Assembly (NCBI GenBank): GCA_963971575.1
Contig: OZ020618.1
Coordinates: forward strand, 35,727,668-35,791,667
Direction of reading: 5' to 3'
Length of the DNA stretch: 64,000 nt
DNA from: Liopterus haemorrhoidalis
Lineage: Eukaryota > Arthropoda > Insecta > Coleoptera > Dytiscidae
Below, in pieces: positions 50,888 to 61,814 of this stretch. The number at the start of each line of letters is the position of its first letter. The stretch's first letter is position 1. The notes below the pieces were generated by a model. The model was not told the DNA's origin. It made no database searches and saw only the letters and a list, made by a program, of their open reading frames with translations. Made by a program: the position numbers and the translations under genes.

Positions 50888-51702
50888 TTATTTTTTATTA
50901 AAAAACTTATATTTTTTTGTGCGATTGGCTTTCCTCTTGTCAGTTATCGCGGTATCCCTCTGAAGACACCAACAGTAGTCTGCAAGCATGGCTGGTTCCC
51001 ATCTACCTTGATAACGTTTCTCAAACTCTGCTTTTTCCTGGTGAAAGCGTTCGCCGTGTTCATCGGTTACTGAACCCATATTTTCCGGAAAGAAACTCAA
51101 ATGGGAGTGTAGAAAATGGAATTTCAACGACATATTGCATCCTAGTTTATGATAAGCATTCAGCATCAATTTAATTTTTTCATGGAAATCTGGTAAAATA
51201 TGAATGTGGTTCTGTAATAGTAGTTGGATCTTGAAATACCTCATCACTAGAAGGGCCGGGTACGTTGTCTTCTTCCATAGAACTCGATGAACTTGAAAAT
51301 CGTTTTGGTACTGGAATGTCTGGAGAATGGGATAGCGGCATTGATACTAATGGTACATTGGCATATTTCACAGATTGTTTTGAATTTTTAGAAAAACCCT
51401 TCACATTTGTCAAACAGAAATAACAGTCGTCTATGTGGTTCTTGGGTTCACGCCACTGCATTGGTACACCAAAAGGCATCACTTTTATAGTACCATTGTA
51501 CCAACCCGTCAAATATTTATAACATTTTAAACAACACACTTGGGGCACCCATGATTTGTCTTGATTTTTAATTACACTCTTAAAAATAAGCTTGATAACA
51601 CTTCTCAAGCAATGGAGAAATTGGCTTTTTTTCACTTTTAGGAGTAAATCGACCACAAACATAACAAAATAAGTTAGGAGAATTAACACAAACGCGCGGC
51701 AT
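50888..51702 (-). pseudogene. Deletion derivative of an insect cysteine-rich protein family
   Basis: The start is ATG 51702-51700 (MPRVCVNSPNLFCYVCGRF), followed after a frameshift near 51590 by KNQDKSWVPQVCCLKC, MPFGVPMQWREPKNH and DDCYFCLTNVKG: four Cys pairs suggesting a zinc-binding N-terminus. At about 51185 the text jumps to KLGCNMSLKFHFLHSHLSFF, DEHGERFHQ and YQGRWEPAMLADYCWCL, the C-terminus of the same family. Compared with the full-length family that I recall (roughly 600-700 residues, common and often multicopy in insects, function unknown), a central piece of some 400 residues is missing. The sequence is intronless. Whether it is a retrocopy or transposon cargo cannot be decided here. 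Confidence 0.75.
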
Positions 51703-51719
51703 TTTGTAGATTTATAACT

Positions 51720-52225
51720 AATCTAAATATTTTCATGAATTTTGTACACAGCAAAGATATATTTTTATGAATAGGCTCAAACAAGTTTTATCAAGAATAA
51801 AAAAATTAAGATTTTACTTATCTATGTTTTGAGACGTGATATCTAAATATAATTTTTTTTTTGCTTACTATGTATACCTAATTCGAATTACTGTTCGAAA
51901 TATTGGTGAATTTTTTAGTGTTTCCTCTTAGTTTGTTTTTACAAAGCATATGTAGGCTTTTCCAAATGTTTAAGTTGAACTAGATTTTGATATCTAGTAA
52001 TTTTTATTTATTTATTATCATTTTGTTTAATCTTTGTAAATCATACTCACATTGCAAATTCTAGATTAAATTGATTGTTATAAAATGTCCTTTACATTGC
52101 ATTTTAATTTTTTTTGATTCTTAATACAAATTTCCCATTTATTTATTTGTTCTGTACTCAAAATATGTAAAAAAAAGTATTAATATGTTTAATAAATGTC
52201 ATTCGTTTCCATGGTTTTAAATTAC
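51720..52225. other. No gene seen
   Basis: AT-rich, with no recognised element. Confidence 0.45.
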
Positions 52226-52229
52226 TAAC

Positions 52230-52621
52230 GTCCGACTTCGGCAACAGAGATACGCAGGGCACAGGCAAGGAGTCACCCTGTGCCATGATGAGTCCCGCGG
52301 GGTTAGACGAATCCCAGCAGTTGAAGGAGTTCCTGGAAAAGGAGCTCGGAAAATTTAACCAGACGGGAGGAACGACGCCGATGGCGTGGCACTAAATAAG
52401 GCTGGAAGACTCGACTCCAAATCAAACAGAGCTACCAACCCCGAAACTCCAAAATGCTCGAGACCATCAACCAAGAAGTAGATGAGGTGTTGAGAGATAG
52501 GGTGATCGAACCCTCGCGCAGTCCCTGGAGTTCGCCGACGGTGATTGTCCGTAAACGAGATGGGAAGTACCGGTTCTGCATTGACTTCCGATGCCTGAAT
52601 GCAGTAACCAAGAAAGAAGCC
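52230..52621 (+). pseudogene. Ty3/gypsy pol fragment (pre-RT and start of RT)
   Basis: LDESQQLKEFLEKELGKF and TPMAWH-stop-IRLEDSTP lead, after a 1-bp insertion near 52420, into IKQSYQPRNSKMLETINQEV, IEPSRSPWSSPTVIVRKRDG and YRFCIDFRCLNAVTKK. These are the linker and first RT block of gypsy pol. Similarity ends abruptly at KKEAY, where sequence identical in type to the LTR/PBS junction at 53267 begins, so the copy was broken by recombination or by another insertion. The catalytic YxDD is absent. Confidence 0.82.
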
Positions 52622-52800
52622 TACGATAGTGTGTGTGTGTGTGTGTATGAAACCCCGACCTCGCTCCACAGAAGAAATCCGAGCAATCGGTTGGCGCCCG
52701 AAATTAACAAGGGAAAACAAAAGGTAAGCGTCATAGCGACAGAAGTCGAGACTGGAGGAGAACCAGCTCGAAGTAGAACCGTAGAAAAATATTTTTAAAA
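52622..52800 (+). repeat. Gypsy LTR-end, primer binding site and leader, copy 1
   Basis: CCTACGATAGTGTGTGTGTG, CCCCGACCTCGCTCCA, then GGTTGGCGCCCGAAATTAAC. TGGCGCCCGA looks like a Lys-tRNA-type primer binding site. The leader GGTAAGCGTCATAGCGAC follows. It is joined directly to the pol fragment. Confidence 0.65.
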
Positions 52801-53266
52801 TATGTTTTTGCTCGGGAAAAACTCTGTGTCTAGTGACTGCGAACGGACCTGTTCACTGGAGCATAGTGTTTTGCCCTCCGCTGAGTACGGACGTATTTAG
52901 AATCAAATATTTTTTTGTTGTTAACATATTTTTTTCTCCGTAGAGCTACGGACGTACTTAGGTACAAAAATATATATTTTTTTTTGTACAAGACTGAATG
53001 TGCCCACCCGTCTATATTCAGTGGCCGTGTCCACTGGAACTTTCTTTTTAGTTTTTTTTTTTCTCTCGGTTCCCCTCGACTTTTGGTCCCGAACCCCCTA
53101 GGAACCCGTCAGTCTCCCGAATACCCCGGCCCGCGGCTCAGGAGATCGGAAGACAGCAGTAGGGCTACTACAGGTCCGCATACGCATACACATAATAAAA
53201 TCAACTCTGTAATTTTGAAGGGAAATAATAAAACCTAGTTAAACTGTATATACGTGTTTTATTGTG
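52801..53266 (+). repeat. Probable gypsy LTR (U3/R)
   Basis: Contains CCTGTTCACTGGAGCATAGT and GTACGGACGTA segments that reappear inverted at 53460-53670 and 54712-54930, a GC-rich block at 53080-53170, and AATAAAA near 53228, just before the repeat of CCTACGATAGTGTG at 53267. This suggests U3 and R with a polyadenylation signal. The start of the LTR is unresolved. Confidence 0.45.
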
Positions 53267-53700
53267 TGCCTACGATAGTGTGTGTGTGTGTATGAAACCC
53301 CGACCTCGCTCCACTGAAGCGGAGCAATCGGTTGGCGCCCGAAATTTACAAGGGAAAACAAAAGGTAAGCGTCATTGCGACCGAAGTCGAGGCTGGAGGA
53401 GAACCAGCTCGAAGTAGGACCGTCGCAAATTTGGCAAAAAATATGTGAACAACAAAAAAATAATTGATCATAAATACGTCCGTACTCAGCGGAGGGCAAA
53501 ACACTATGCTTCAGTGAACAGGTCCGTTCGCAGTCACTAGACACAGAGTTTTTCCCGAGCAAAAAAAATATATACTTTTTTGCACCTAAGTACGTCCGTA
53601 ACTCAACGGAGAAAAAAAAATACACTATATTCCAGTGAACAGGTCGGTTCGCAGTCACTAAGAATTAATTTATTTCCCAAAAAAAAAAATATGTGAACAA
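53267..53700 (+). repeat. Gypsy LTR-end, primer binding site and leader, copy 2
   Basis: The same order as copy 1: CCTACGATAGTGTGTGTG, CCCCGACCTCGCTCCACTGA, then GGTTGGCGCCCGAAATTTAC at about 53330, then GGTAAGCGTCATTGCGACC. The leader then runs into inverted copies of the 52801-52990 sequence (TACGTCCGTACTCAGCGGAG, CTGTTCGCAGTCACTAG-like). It belongs upstream of the gag frame at 55114, with a LINE inserted between. Confidence 0.65.
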
Positions 53701-53701
53701 C

Positions 53702-54711
53702 AAAAAAATAATTTTATTTTTATTTTTTTATTTATTTATTTATTTTTATTACCAAGCAGATACATATACAAAACATAATATTTATATATAAGATCTTAAC
53801 TTCAGCGTGTGGTAACAAAATTTATTCGTACAGTGTAGAGTGGTATGAAAAATAACATTACAAAATAATAATAATAATAATAAATACGGATGCAGAAAGC
53901 AGTGCTACTCGGGTCACTCCGCATTGTGCGGGCACTGGATCTAGCGTAATCTCCGCGGTTGCATATCGCCAGAGTTTGGGATGCAGTCGTGTGTATTTAG
54001 CTCCACTAGTCTCTAGTATGACGCGGCTCAAAAGGTTGCTGAAGTTTGAGATTAGTGGACGCTTGTCAAGACCTGACAAACCCCATCATAATAATAATAA
54101 TAAAATTACTTAATTTTTATATGTCTTTAAAAAGAGAAAATAATTAAAAATAATTAATACTACAAAATTACAACTTCAAACGAAACTTATAAATTTTTTA
54201 TTGAAAAATATTTTCAATTTCAGAATTAGTCAATGAATAAATGCATTTTTTAATAATTCGCTTACTATTCACGGCAGTCATAATTAAATTATGTCCCTTT
54301 AGATAAGTGAGGAACTTATTGTGGATACGATGTGACAAGTATGAATAATAACATTCTGCCTTATGTTTTTTGTGTTTACTAGGCATTGCCAATTGATTAT
54401 GATTTGATCTAGTTGAATAATCATGGCTAGAGAAAGTAATAATATTTGGGTGTTTAACAAGATGGTGTGTTATTGCCATGATATAAAACTGATTAGTTAT
54501 GAGTATCTGTGTATCAGAAAAAATACGGTCTGAAGAATAACATCTAGGTTTATGAGTCATAATTTTTGATATGGATTTTTGGATTATTTGAATATTACCC
54601 TTATAATTATTAGTCGTGCCACCCCAACTTAATATGACATACTGTAATGTAGATTCAACTAAACTGTGGTAAAAAAAATTCAATTTAGGTAGTGGTAGAA
54701 CTACTCTTACG
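53702..54711 (-). pseudogene. 5'-truncated LINE inserted in the gypsy leader
   Basis: The minus-strand frame at 54198-54711 reads PKLNFFYHSLVESTLQYVIL, SWGGTTNNYKGNIQIIQKSI and HDYSTRSNHNQL, the thumb and C-terminus of a Jockey/CR1-type ORF2. The 3' end is a (TTTA/TTTTA)-rich tail at 53702-53745. A segment at 53885-54040 flanked by (AAT)n resembles 1275-1400 and may be a separate insertion in the 3' UTR. Gypsy leader sequence flanks the LINE on both sides (GTGAACAACAAAAAAATAAT left; TAAATACGTCCGTACTC right). Confidence 0.72.
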
Positions 54712-55113
54712 CCCAAATTGATCCTAAATACGTCCGTACTCAGCGGAGGGCAAAACACTATGCTCCAGTGAATAGGTCCGTTCGCAGTCAATAGACACAG
54801 AGTTTTTCCCGAGCAAAAAAAAATATATATATTTTAACAAAAAATATATATATTTTTTTTGCATCTAAGTACGTCCGTAACTCAACGGAGAAACACTATA
54901 TTCCAGTGAACAGGTCGGTTCGCAGCCACAAGGAACACAGAGTTTTTTTCCACAAAAAAAATAAAATATTTTACCCAAAAAAAAAAAAAAATAAATATTT
55001 CAATCACCAAAAATAATTCCTGATACCAGTATTATTTTCGTTTGTCTACTTACTCGTGTCTGCCTTGATGTCCGTCTCATACCGCTGTCACAGTTCCTAT
55101 CGTTTCAGATCGT
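54712..55113 (+). repeat. Continuation of the gypsy leader
   Basis: TAAATACGTCCGTACTCAGC and GAACAGGTCGGTTCGCAGCC repeat the sequence at 53470-53650 in the same orientation. A/T runs and a pyrimidine-rich stretch before the gag frame complete it. Confidence 0.5.
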
Positions 55114-55700
55114 TTGGCGACTATTACGAAAACTAGCAAGAGTCACACACACACTACGGCACACAATCGAGATTTTCGGCATATAATGGGTCCCGAGAAG
55201 AATGCTCCAGAAGGAAGTCAGGGCAAGTGGTACATGGGACACGAATCCAACATGCTAGATAGCGACACTCCCACCGTACCCGAGTGGGTGAACCGTTTCA
55301 GCCCACAGGAGGTAGCGGCCGAATTACGAAAGTACGGCCAGGACACGTCAGGCACTCCAGAGGAACAGAGGTCCTGGTTAGGGAATTTCGCCCGGCAGGC
55401 AATGCGAGTAGCGGGTAACGTCCCGGCCGTCTCGGCCAGTACCCCGAAACGAAATGAACCGGCACCACGAGCCAGTAGTCCGGCCCGGGACGTGCGAAAC
55501 CTGCCGTCTGAACACCACAGGGAATCCCTAGACCTTAGCCGGAACAGTCGCCACGTATGCGAAGTGGTCGGCAAGTGGGGCGTGTCATTCAACGGGAAAT
55601 CGAACCCGGTGGCGTTTCTGGAACGCGTCCACGAGTTGAAGGAGGCCTATGGGCTCGACGACTCCCAACTCTTAGTACTAGAAGTCGGACGTTTAAATTT
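55114..55700 (+). pseudogene. Ty3/gypsy gag, 3'-truncated
   Basis: An open frame of clearly higher GC content than its surroundings. Two candidate starts occur: 55114, or the Met of MGPEKNAPEG at 55186, which looks more like a gag N-terminus. It shows VPEWVNRFSPQEVAAELRKY, a Pro/Ser/Arg-rich linker, then WGVSFNGKSNPVAFLERVHE and LKEAYGLDDSQLL, the start of the capsid-like retrotransposon gag domain. Similarity stops near 55690 and the frame continues into unrelated AT-rich sequence to 55881. Gag would form the particle that packages element RNA. Missing: the C-terminal capsid and zinc knuckle. Confidence 0.75.
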
Positions 55701-56084
55701 TGCCTGCTGCCGTATCGCCAGTGGAATACTCAAACAAGCTTCTCATATGATTAAATTACTTCATATATCAAATCAAAGAGCTTTTTATATAAAAGTTTAT
55801 GCAAAATTAAATGAACATTTACGATGTTATAACGAAACTAAAGCTTATGTTAGCTCGAGGCTACTGTTGATAATACTTTGATGTTGTAATATGATATTTA
55901 TGTATACGAATGCTGCACAATATGCTCAATTTGAATATATTTCTACTAAAAAGACAAAACTTAAATTTAATAACACACACTCAATTGAAAAAGCTATACT
56001 CGTTTTTCAGTATTAAAATATGTATAGTGCGGTAAATTTTAAAGACAAATCGTTGTCAGAATGTGTTGTTTACATATATTTTTT

Positions 56085-56243
56085 AGACTTTCGTAGGTTT
56101 AGACCCAGGAAACCCTTATATCGTCAGTTATATATGTATGTCTGTCTGTCTGTGTGTACGGTAAATTATGTGGCCAAACAGCTAGACATGCATAAATAGC
56201 TCTCTGACCCACATGTAGGAAAAATACTGAGTTCTAATATATT
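56085..56243 (-). repeat. Fragment of the TIR/tRNA-like family next to the mariner
   Basis: TTCGTAGGTTTAGACCCAGG, TGTCTGTCTGTCTGTG, TGGCCAAACAGCTAGACATG and TCTGACCCACATGTAGG follow the order of the family's CTGT end region. It is interrupted at 56243 by the mariner terminus. Confidence 0.5.
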
Positions 56244-57152
56244 AGGTCGTCAAGGATGAAGAAAAAAAGGCAAAGTTGGTTGATAACTTACAAATATAAG
56301 CAATTATTTTATTCATCAAGGTATGCACCCACATTGTCTATACACTTTTGCCATTTAAGCGGCAGGTTGTTCAGGCCGGTGGTATAAAACCCTGGCGGAA
56401 GAGAGTCAATGAATTCCTGGAAGGCCAGTTTTACAGCCTTTCCGGAATTAAACTGTTTTCCTATTAAAAAGTGGTCCAAATTGCGGAAGAAGTGGTAGTC
56501 AGTGGGGGCTAGATCTGGTGAATATGGACGATGATAAAGAAGTTCCAACTCCATTTCCTGTAGTTTTGCCACAGTCATTTGTGCAGTGTGTGGTTTAGCG
56601 TTATCATGCAATAAGATATGAGTCGATCTGTTGACCAATCTAGGCTGTTTTTCTTTAAGTTTTTGTATCATTTCGTCCAGTTGGTTGCAGTATATTTCTG
56701 ATGTGATCTATTAGACAGTTTTTTTTTTTTTTTTTTGTTTTTAAGTTACCTGTACGAAATTTGGCGAACCAATTTGATATTGTCTGCTGCGTAGTAACAC
56801 TAGAGCCAAATACACTATTTATGTTTCACGCGGTCTGCGATGCCGTAGTTCCTTGTAAGAACTTATACTTCATAAGGTTAATGTTCCGTATAAGTCCACC
56901 GCGTCAAATTAGAATTAGAAATTAATAGTGCAAATTTCCGACCGTTCCATTTTCAACAAAATTATTTTTTTTTCATTTTTTATTAAGTTTTTGATATTTT
57001 TTAGACTTTACAATGATTTCTTTAAGCAGGCGAGGTGTGAAACTTTCCAAAAAAAAAAAAAACAGAACGGTTTAATATTAAGCCAATGTCAAATAAAAAG
57101 CTGTTAAAGTTGCCAATATTATTAACAAAAAATTTCATCCTTGACGACCTGA
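56244..57152 (-). mobile_element. Internally deleted mariner (DD34D type)
   Basis: The termini GGTCGTCAAGGATGAA and TTCATCCTTGACGACC are perfect 16-bp inverted repeats. The minus strand carries both ends of the transposase but lacks its middle, with a poly-T run (56719-56737) at the junction. Length is about 0.9 kb against about 1.3 kb for full mariners. Confidence 0.88.
56309..56880 (-). pseudogene. mariner transposase, centre deleted
   Basis: The N-terminal helix-turn-helix SVTTQQTISNWFAKFRTGNL lies at about 56745-56830. After the poly-T junction the frame resumes with SEIYCNQLDEMIQKLKEKQP. It continues through LLHDNAKPHTA (second catalytic Asp) and HRPYSPDLAPTDYHFF (third catalytic Asp), with exactly 34 residues between these Asp, the DD34D signature, and ends LPLKWQKCIDNVGAYLDE. 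The TGDEKW segment holding the first Asp is absent, so it cannot catalyse transposition. Confidence 0.88.
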
Positions 57153-57366
57153 TATTTCGAAAAAAATCTGTCGATATTGGTGCCGAATTTTCATTTTGAC
57201 TATGGGTCCGCGAAAAATCTTTCTAAAATATGAAACTAAATAAAAATTTTAATTGACAGAAGTACAATAGAAATGGATATAAATGGATTTTTATTTTGAA
57301 TGTAACAATAGTATTTAGATATTTTAAAAATTTGTTCTACTGTACATTACGAAGAAGAATCTAAAC

Positions 57367-58126
57367 CAGGCATGTGCAAACTACGGCCCGCGGGCCGGGT
57401 CAGGCCCGTTGCTTTATTTTGTCCGGGCCGCGATAACTATCCAAAATCCCATTTCATCTGGCCCGCGAGTATATCTTTGTTTTCAGAGATAAAATGCGCT
57501 TAAACGGTTGATGTTGATGTGACACAAGCGCCATTTTCGCTGCAAATGGAACTACTTGAACTACAAGAGAACTCAGATTTGAAGTAAAAAATGAAAGATA
57601 TTTCACTAATTGAGTTTTACGAGTTAATATTTCCTAGTTGACAAATTTCCGAAACTCACAGCTTTTGCTCAGAAGAGAATTACGCTGTTTTGAAGCACTT
57701 ACAAATTTGAGCAGTTATTTTCTCGGTTGAAGTTCTTTAAATCAAAAACAAGGACGCGAATAACGGATTCATACCTAGAAAACACGTTGCATGTTGCTAC
57801 ATCAGTTGTTTCCCCGAACATTGACAAACTTGTGAGTAATATGCAGTCCCAACCGTCCCATTAAAATTAAATTAACATTTTGTTCTTATTTAACAATATT
57901 TATGCATTATAAAAGATTTTTTTTTCATGTGTTTTTTTTTTTCTGAATGTTATAAAATTATATATGATTTTTTTTTTATTTGTATAGTTTAGAATGTTTT
58001 ATTTTTTATAATGAAGACAATTTCAGTGAAGTAATTCTAAAAAAAAGATCCTTAAAAAATTCTGGCCCGCGAATGTATTTCAGATTGCTATCCGGCCCTT
58101 GATCTTTTGGAAATTGCACATGCCTG
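57367..58126. mobile_element. hAT deletion derivative (GTF2IRD2-like family)
   Basis: The inverted ends CAGGCATGTGCAA are identical for 13 bp. Flanks ATCTAAAC (57359-57366) and GTCTAAAC (58127-58134) match at 7 of 8 bases. GC-rich CGGCCCGCGGGCCGGGTC-type subterminal blocks are on both sides. The interior keeps the end of the transposase. Confidence 0.88.
57540..57863 (+). pseudogene. hAT transposase C-terminus
   Basis: LQMELLELQENSDLK, then ISLIEFYELIFPS, then after frame changes EQLFSRLKFFKSKTRTRITD and YLENTLHVATSVVSPNIDKL to a stop near 57863. This is the hAT dimerisation region of the GTF2IRD2/SCAND3-like transposases. The RNase-H-like catalytic core is deleted. Confidence 0.8.
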
Positions 58127-58134
58127 GTCTAAAC

Positions 58135-59150
58135 AAATACAATCTAAAATCTAGATTACAATCTTAAAATATTGTATCTTTGGTTGTTTTACTACGAGTA
58201 GAACTGAAAACGCAATTAAATGTTTTTTACTGACTGTTATAAAGAATAGGAGAACTATTCATTGATGTAAAAGCACGTATATGCTAAATTGAAAACACGA
58301 TAAAATGTTCATTAAACCACATTACTGTATTTTGCTATTTTTCTTCAAGCGGTCTTTATTGGTTTGGATTGTTCCCAAATGACATTTGTTCATAAAACCA
58401 CGATAGCCACTATGTAAATAAATTTCAATGTTACATTTAAAAACAATTACTCATACCAAAAATAGGCAAACGGCAACAATATAAATTTTAAATAAGCACA
58501 TTATTTACACTCAACAATAAATAATTCAAATGCCACATTCAGCAAAGCTGTAAAGCAAATATTCGATAATGCAGAATAAAACATGGATAAATATTTAATG
58601 ATGATAATTTGCAATATATTTCAAAAAGCATCCATAATTAGCTTTAAAATATTACAATCGTAACATTACACTACGTACTGTATTGGTAATATCAGGTGTT
58701 AAGTGGACATTTTACAGGCTTTTTGACATGTCCGATTCCATTTACCAGACATGTTTGTTTGATGTTTGCAAAAATATTAAAAGGGGTCAGTATGTTTTAC
58801 CAATTTTTTTATTAATTATCAACGAATACTGATTGGAAATATTCATTAATAAAATGTTGCAGCAACAGTGAAACACTTTCATTTTTAATTTCATATTTAA
58901 TCAGACCAATTCTGTAACTGAGTTACTATAATCATTGTAACAAAATTTGACTCTATGAACAAGGTCAGTTACTATCATGAATGAAAGGCATTATACTTTT
59001 TATGATATTTTATCTTGTAGTAACGTTACTACACAGTAAATTTTTACGGATTGATCTGAATTACACTAGCATGCATTTTAAACCATTTTAAAATTTTTTC
59101 AAACATGAATGATTTTGAGTAACTTGAGCATGCTGATTCGAAACTGACTT
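58135..59150. other. No gene seen
   Basis: AT-rich, with short frames only and no recognised element. Confidence 0.45.
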
Positions 59151-59154
59151 CCAT

Positions 59155-59865
59155 TTGTAAAGTTTTATAGATATGACCAAGAAACCTTGATGCCATCCCT
59201 CATGTGTCTGTCTGTTCGGTAGAAATTGTGACCGAATGGCTGGACCCAAAAAGTTAAAATTTATCTTGCTACTACAACTCTTTGACCCACAGAGGTATAG
59301 GAAAACTATTGAAACTTCAAAAAAAGACCACGAAAAAAAATAACAAATATATATTCGACGAGAATAAGTAAGGTATCAAATGAAACCACTTAATACGTCG
59401 ATAAACCATCCAATTTTATTTAAGAAAACTCAAATTACCAAAAATATGCAAAAAATATGCCGCAATTTATATACCCCCAATCTCTTTCCCATAGTGAATG
59501 GTCCAAAATCCAAAAAAAATCTCAACAATGTACATTCATAGGAACTGGAATAGTTCAGTAGAAAGTTTTGATCTAATTAGTTTTTTGAAAATTATTCTGA
59601 CGTTAAAAATATATATATATATATTTTTATAGTTTACTGTTTGGTATTAAAAGAAAGCTCTTACCATATAGATTAAGAAACAAAAATCAGTAAATATCTA
59701 TTAAAATAATGTAATAAATATTTTTGAATATGATTTTTGCCAAAAATGTTTTAAAAAACTTTTGTCCCACAGCTTTTATCCTATGGGAGTAAAGAAAAAT
59801 CTGAAAAAATTCTGAAGAATGCACATGCATGTGAACCGGATTAACACAACAGAAATTTTTAATCT
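59155..59865 (-). repeat. Diverged copy of the TIR/tRNA-like family
   Basis: AAAGTTTTATAGATATGACC at the left is a decayed TIR. It is followed by TGTCTGTCTGTTCGGTAGAA, ACCGAATGGCTGGACCCAAA, CTTTGACCCACAGAGG, and further right TCTGAAAAAATTCTGAAGAATGCACATGCATGTGAACCGG, seen in pieces. Order and orientation match copy 1. The tRNA-like half is missing. Confidence 0.6.
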
Positions 59866-59869
59866 GCTT

Positions 59870-60095
59870 ATTTTTTATTTTTATTTATTTATTTTTTTTT
59901 TTTTGATCACCACGGTATAACAACATTTAAATGACAAACTGAAGAACTGGGTGGCATTAAGTACGCTTGCAAGTCCCTAGATGAAGACGCGTGGCTTATA
60001 TAGTTATTATAGAACGAAAACAAAGGTTATATAGTAATTTACAAAAGTATGAATATAACTATTTTAGATTATAGGAACCAAATTCTAGGTATTCG
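59870..60095. repeat. Repeat segment shared with 4308-4345
   Basis: TTAAGTACGCTTGCAAGTCC followed by CTAGATGAAGACGCGTGG is the inverse of the sequence at 4308-4345. It is preceded by T-rich low complexity (59873-59905). Confidence 0.4.
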
Positions 60096-60973
60096 CAGCG
60101 CCGGTGAAAAACAGGGGCGATAGGAGCACAGGCCCAGGGCGCCAAAACAAACGCTTAGATATACATATTCTAAGTTTATTTAAAGTTTTTCTATTTTTTA
60201 TATTGATTAAAACTAAAAATATTCATTTTTATATCAGTCTCGTACATATTAAATACAAAATTGAATATAAGTATGTACATATTTATTGATTTGTACATAT
60301 TTTATTTTTTATTTTTATTTTCAGTCTTCTTTTATACTGTATTAACTTTTACACAACTTACAAACCTTACACGTCTGAAAACATTTATTACTGATTTTGG
60401 TGGCACATTTACACATACAATGGCACCTTGCCTTACATTTAATTTGTTCCCGACCACGGTTCGTATTTTAAAAAGTATGTATCTAGAAACCCAATTTTCC
60501 CAATTATATCTAATGGGGAATAAATTAATCCGTTCCCAGATTAAAAAATCATAAAGAATACCCAAAAATTTAAAAAAAAAGAACTATTCTCAACTAAATG
60601 AAGAAAATGCAAATAAATAAAGAATGAGTGAGGAGGAACATTTTTTCACTTTAAATTTGCATTTTGTATGCCATAACATATTAATTTTTATTTATAAAAT
60701 TTTCTGTTTTACGTATGAAAAGCATCTTCCATTATATTGTAAAAAAGGACAATTTTCGGCACTTTTCTACTTTAGCAAACCCACTAGACAATGTTGCCAA
60801 CTATAGTAAAATTAAAACAAGTAAATTTAAACTAAAATCAAAATAGAATTAAAATTATTTGTATAATAATGCTTAACTTCCAGTTAAATAAATCTAATTA
60901 AATTAATATTCCGGTATTTTATAATAAGAATAAATAATAATATTACATTCACAGCCGATTAAAGATTAAAAAA

Positions 60974-61312
60974 GGGGAACATAATTTAGTGCACCTAAAA
61001 ACTGGGTGATTAGGTTAGGTTTAGTTAGTAAAAGTCTAGGACAGCAGAAGCTGAAAAGCTCAAAGTAAGCTTAAAAAAGTTTGTGTAAAAAACGTTTGTG
61101 CGGTTTAGGATATAATTCAGTAGTTATACCTTTATCTTGTTGTTGTTATATTTTGTAAAGTGTATACATTCTTTACATATATTTTTTTTTTCACACGAAC
61201 TCCTTTAAGGTTACTTTGTGTTTTTCGGCTTCTGTTGTCCTAGATTTTTACTAACTAAACCTAACCTAATTACCTTGTTTTTAGGTGCACAGTACTTAAT
61301 TTTCCCCCCATA
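60974..61312. mobile_element. MITE with ~80-bp terminal inverted repeats
   Basis: GTGCACCTAAAAACTGGGTG, ATTAGGTTAGGTTTAGTTAG and CTAGGACAGCAGAAG on the left are mirrored on the right as CTTCTGTTGTCCTAG, CTAACTAAACCTAACCTAAT and TTTTTAGGTGCAC. The outer ends are GGGAACATAATT and AATTTTCCCC. The loop is AT-rich and non-coding. Confidence 0.85.
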
Positions 61313-61655
61313 TTAGACTAATTAAAATTGTGTATCATTGTGCATACGTTTATAACATGGTGGTGCAGAGGGCCAGTTCATTGTCCACCTGAATTAATTT
61401 TTTTTTAAATATCGATACAATGCATAATAAATAACTACAACAGAAAAAAGTGAAAATAAATAATATTAAATTAAATTTAAACTACATTTATATATTAAAA
61501 CACTAATCACAGTAGAAATTAAGGGAATATTACTTATTTCTATATTTCTTATAAATAAACTCATTTAATAAATTGATATTAAATTAAATTATTAAAATTG
61601 ATATATTACATTTTACTATTGCCAACACTGCATGCATGCGCAGTAAGGTGGGTTT

Positions 61656-61814
61656 AGCCGACCAGCGTAGCGTAGTGGTAACACATGTGCTCTACGTTGC
61701 GAAGGTCTCGGGTTCGAATCCCGTTAAGGCATGGAAATTTTCTCACATAAAAATCGTCCTGGCTAATTGCCACAGTAGCAAAGGCCATTAAATTAAAAAA
61801 ATTAAAAAAAAAAA
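61656..61814 (+). mobile_element. tRNA-derived SINE with 11-bp TSD
   Basis: The head has a consensus-quality polymerase III A box (TAGCGTAGTGG, 61668-61678) and B box (GGTTCGAATCC, 61711-61721). A body with TCGTCCTGGCTAATTGCCAC follows, then an A-rich tail (61797-61814). An exact 11-bp duplication AAGGTGGGTTT flanks it (61645-61655 and 61815-61825). The intact boxes and clean duplication indicate a young insertion. Confidence 0.93.

Noticed and set aside
55557..55754. Arg-rich frame overlapping gag
   Set aside because: It is an alternative frame of the gag sequence with no independent support.
60261..60565. Overlapping frames on both strands, 77-97 codons
   Set aside because: No recognised domain on either strand; overlapping frames of this size are expected by chance here.
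61656..61730. Functional tRNA gene
   Set aside because: A and B boxes are good, but acceptor pairing is poor and the unit has a SINE body, A-rich tail and target duplication.
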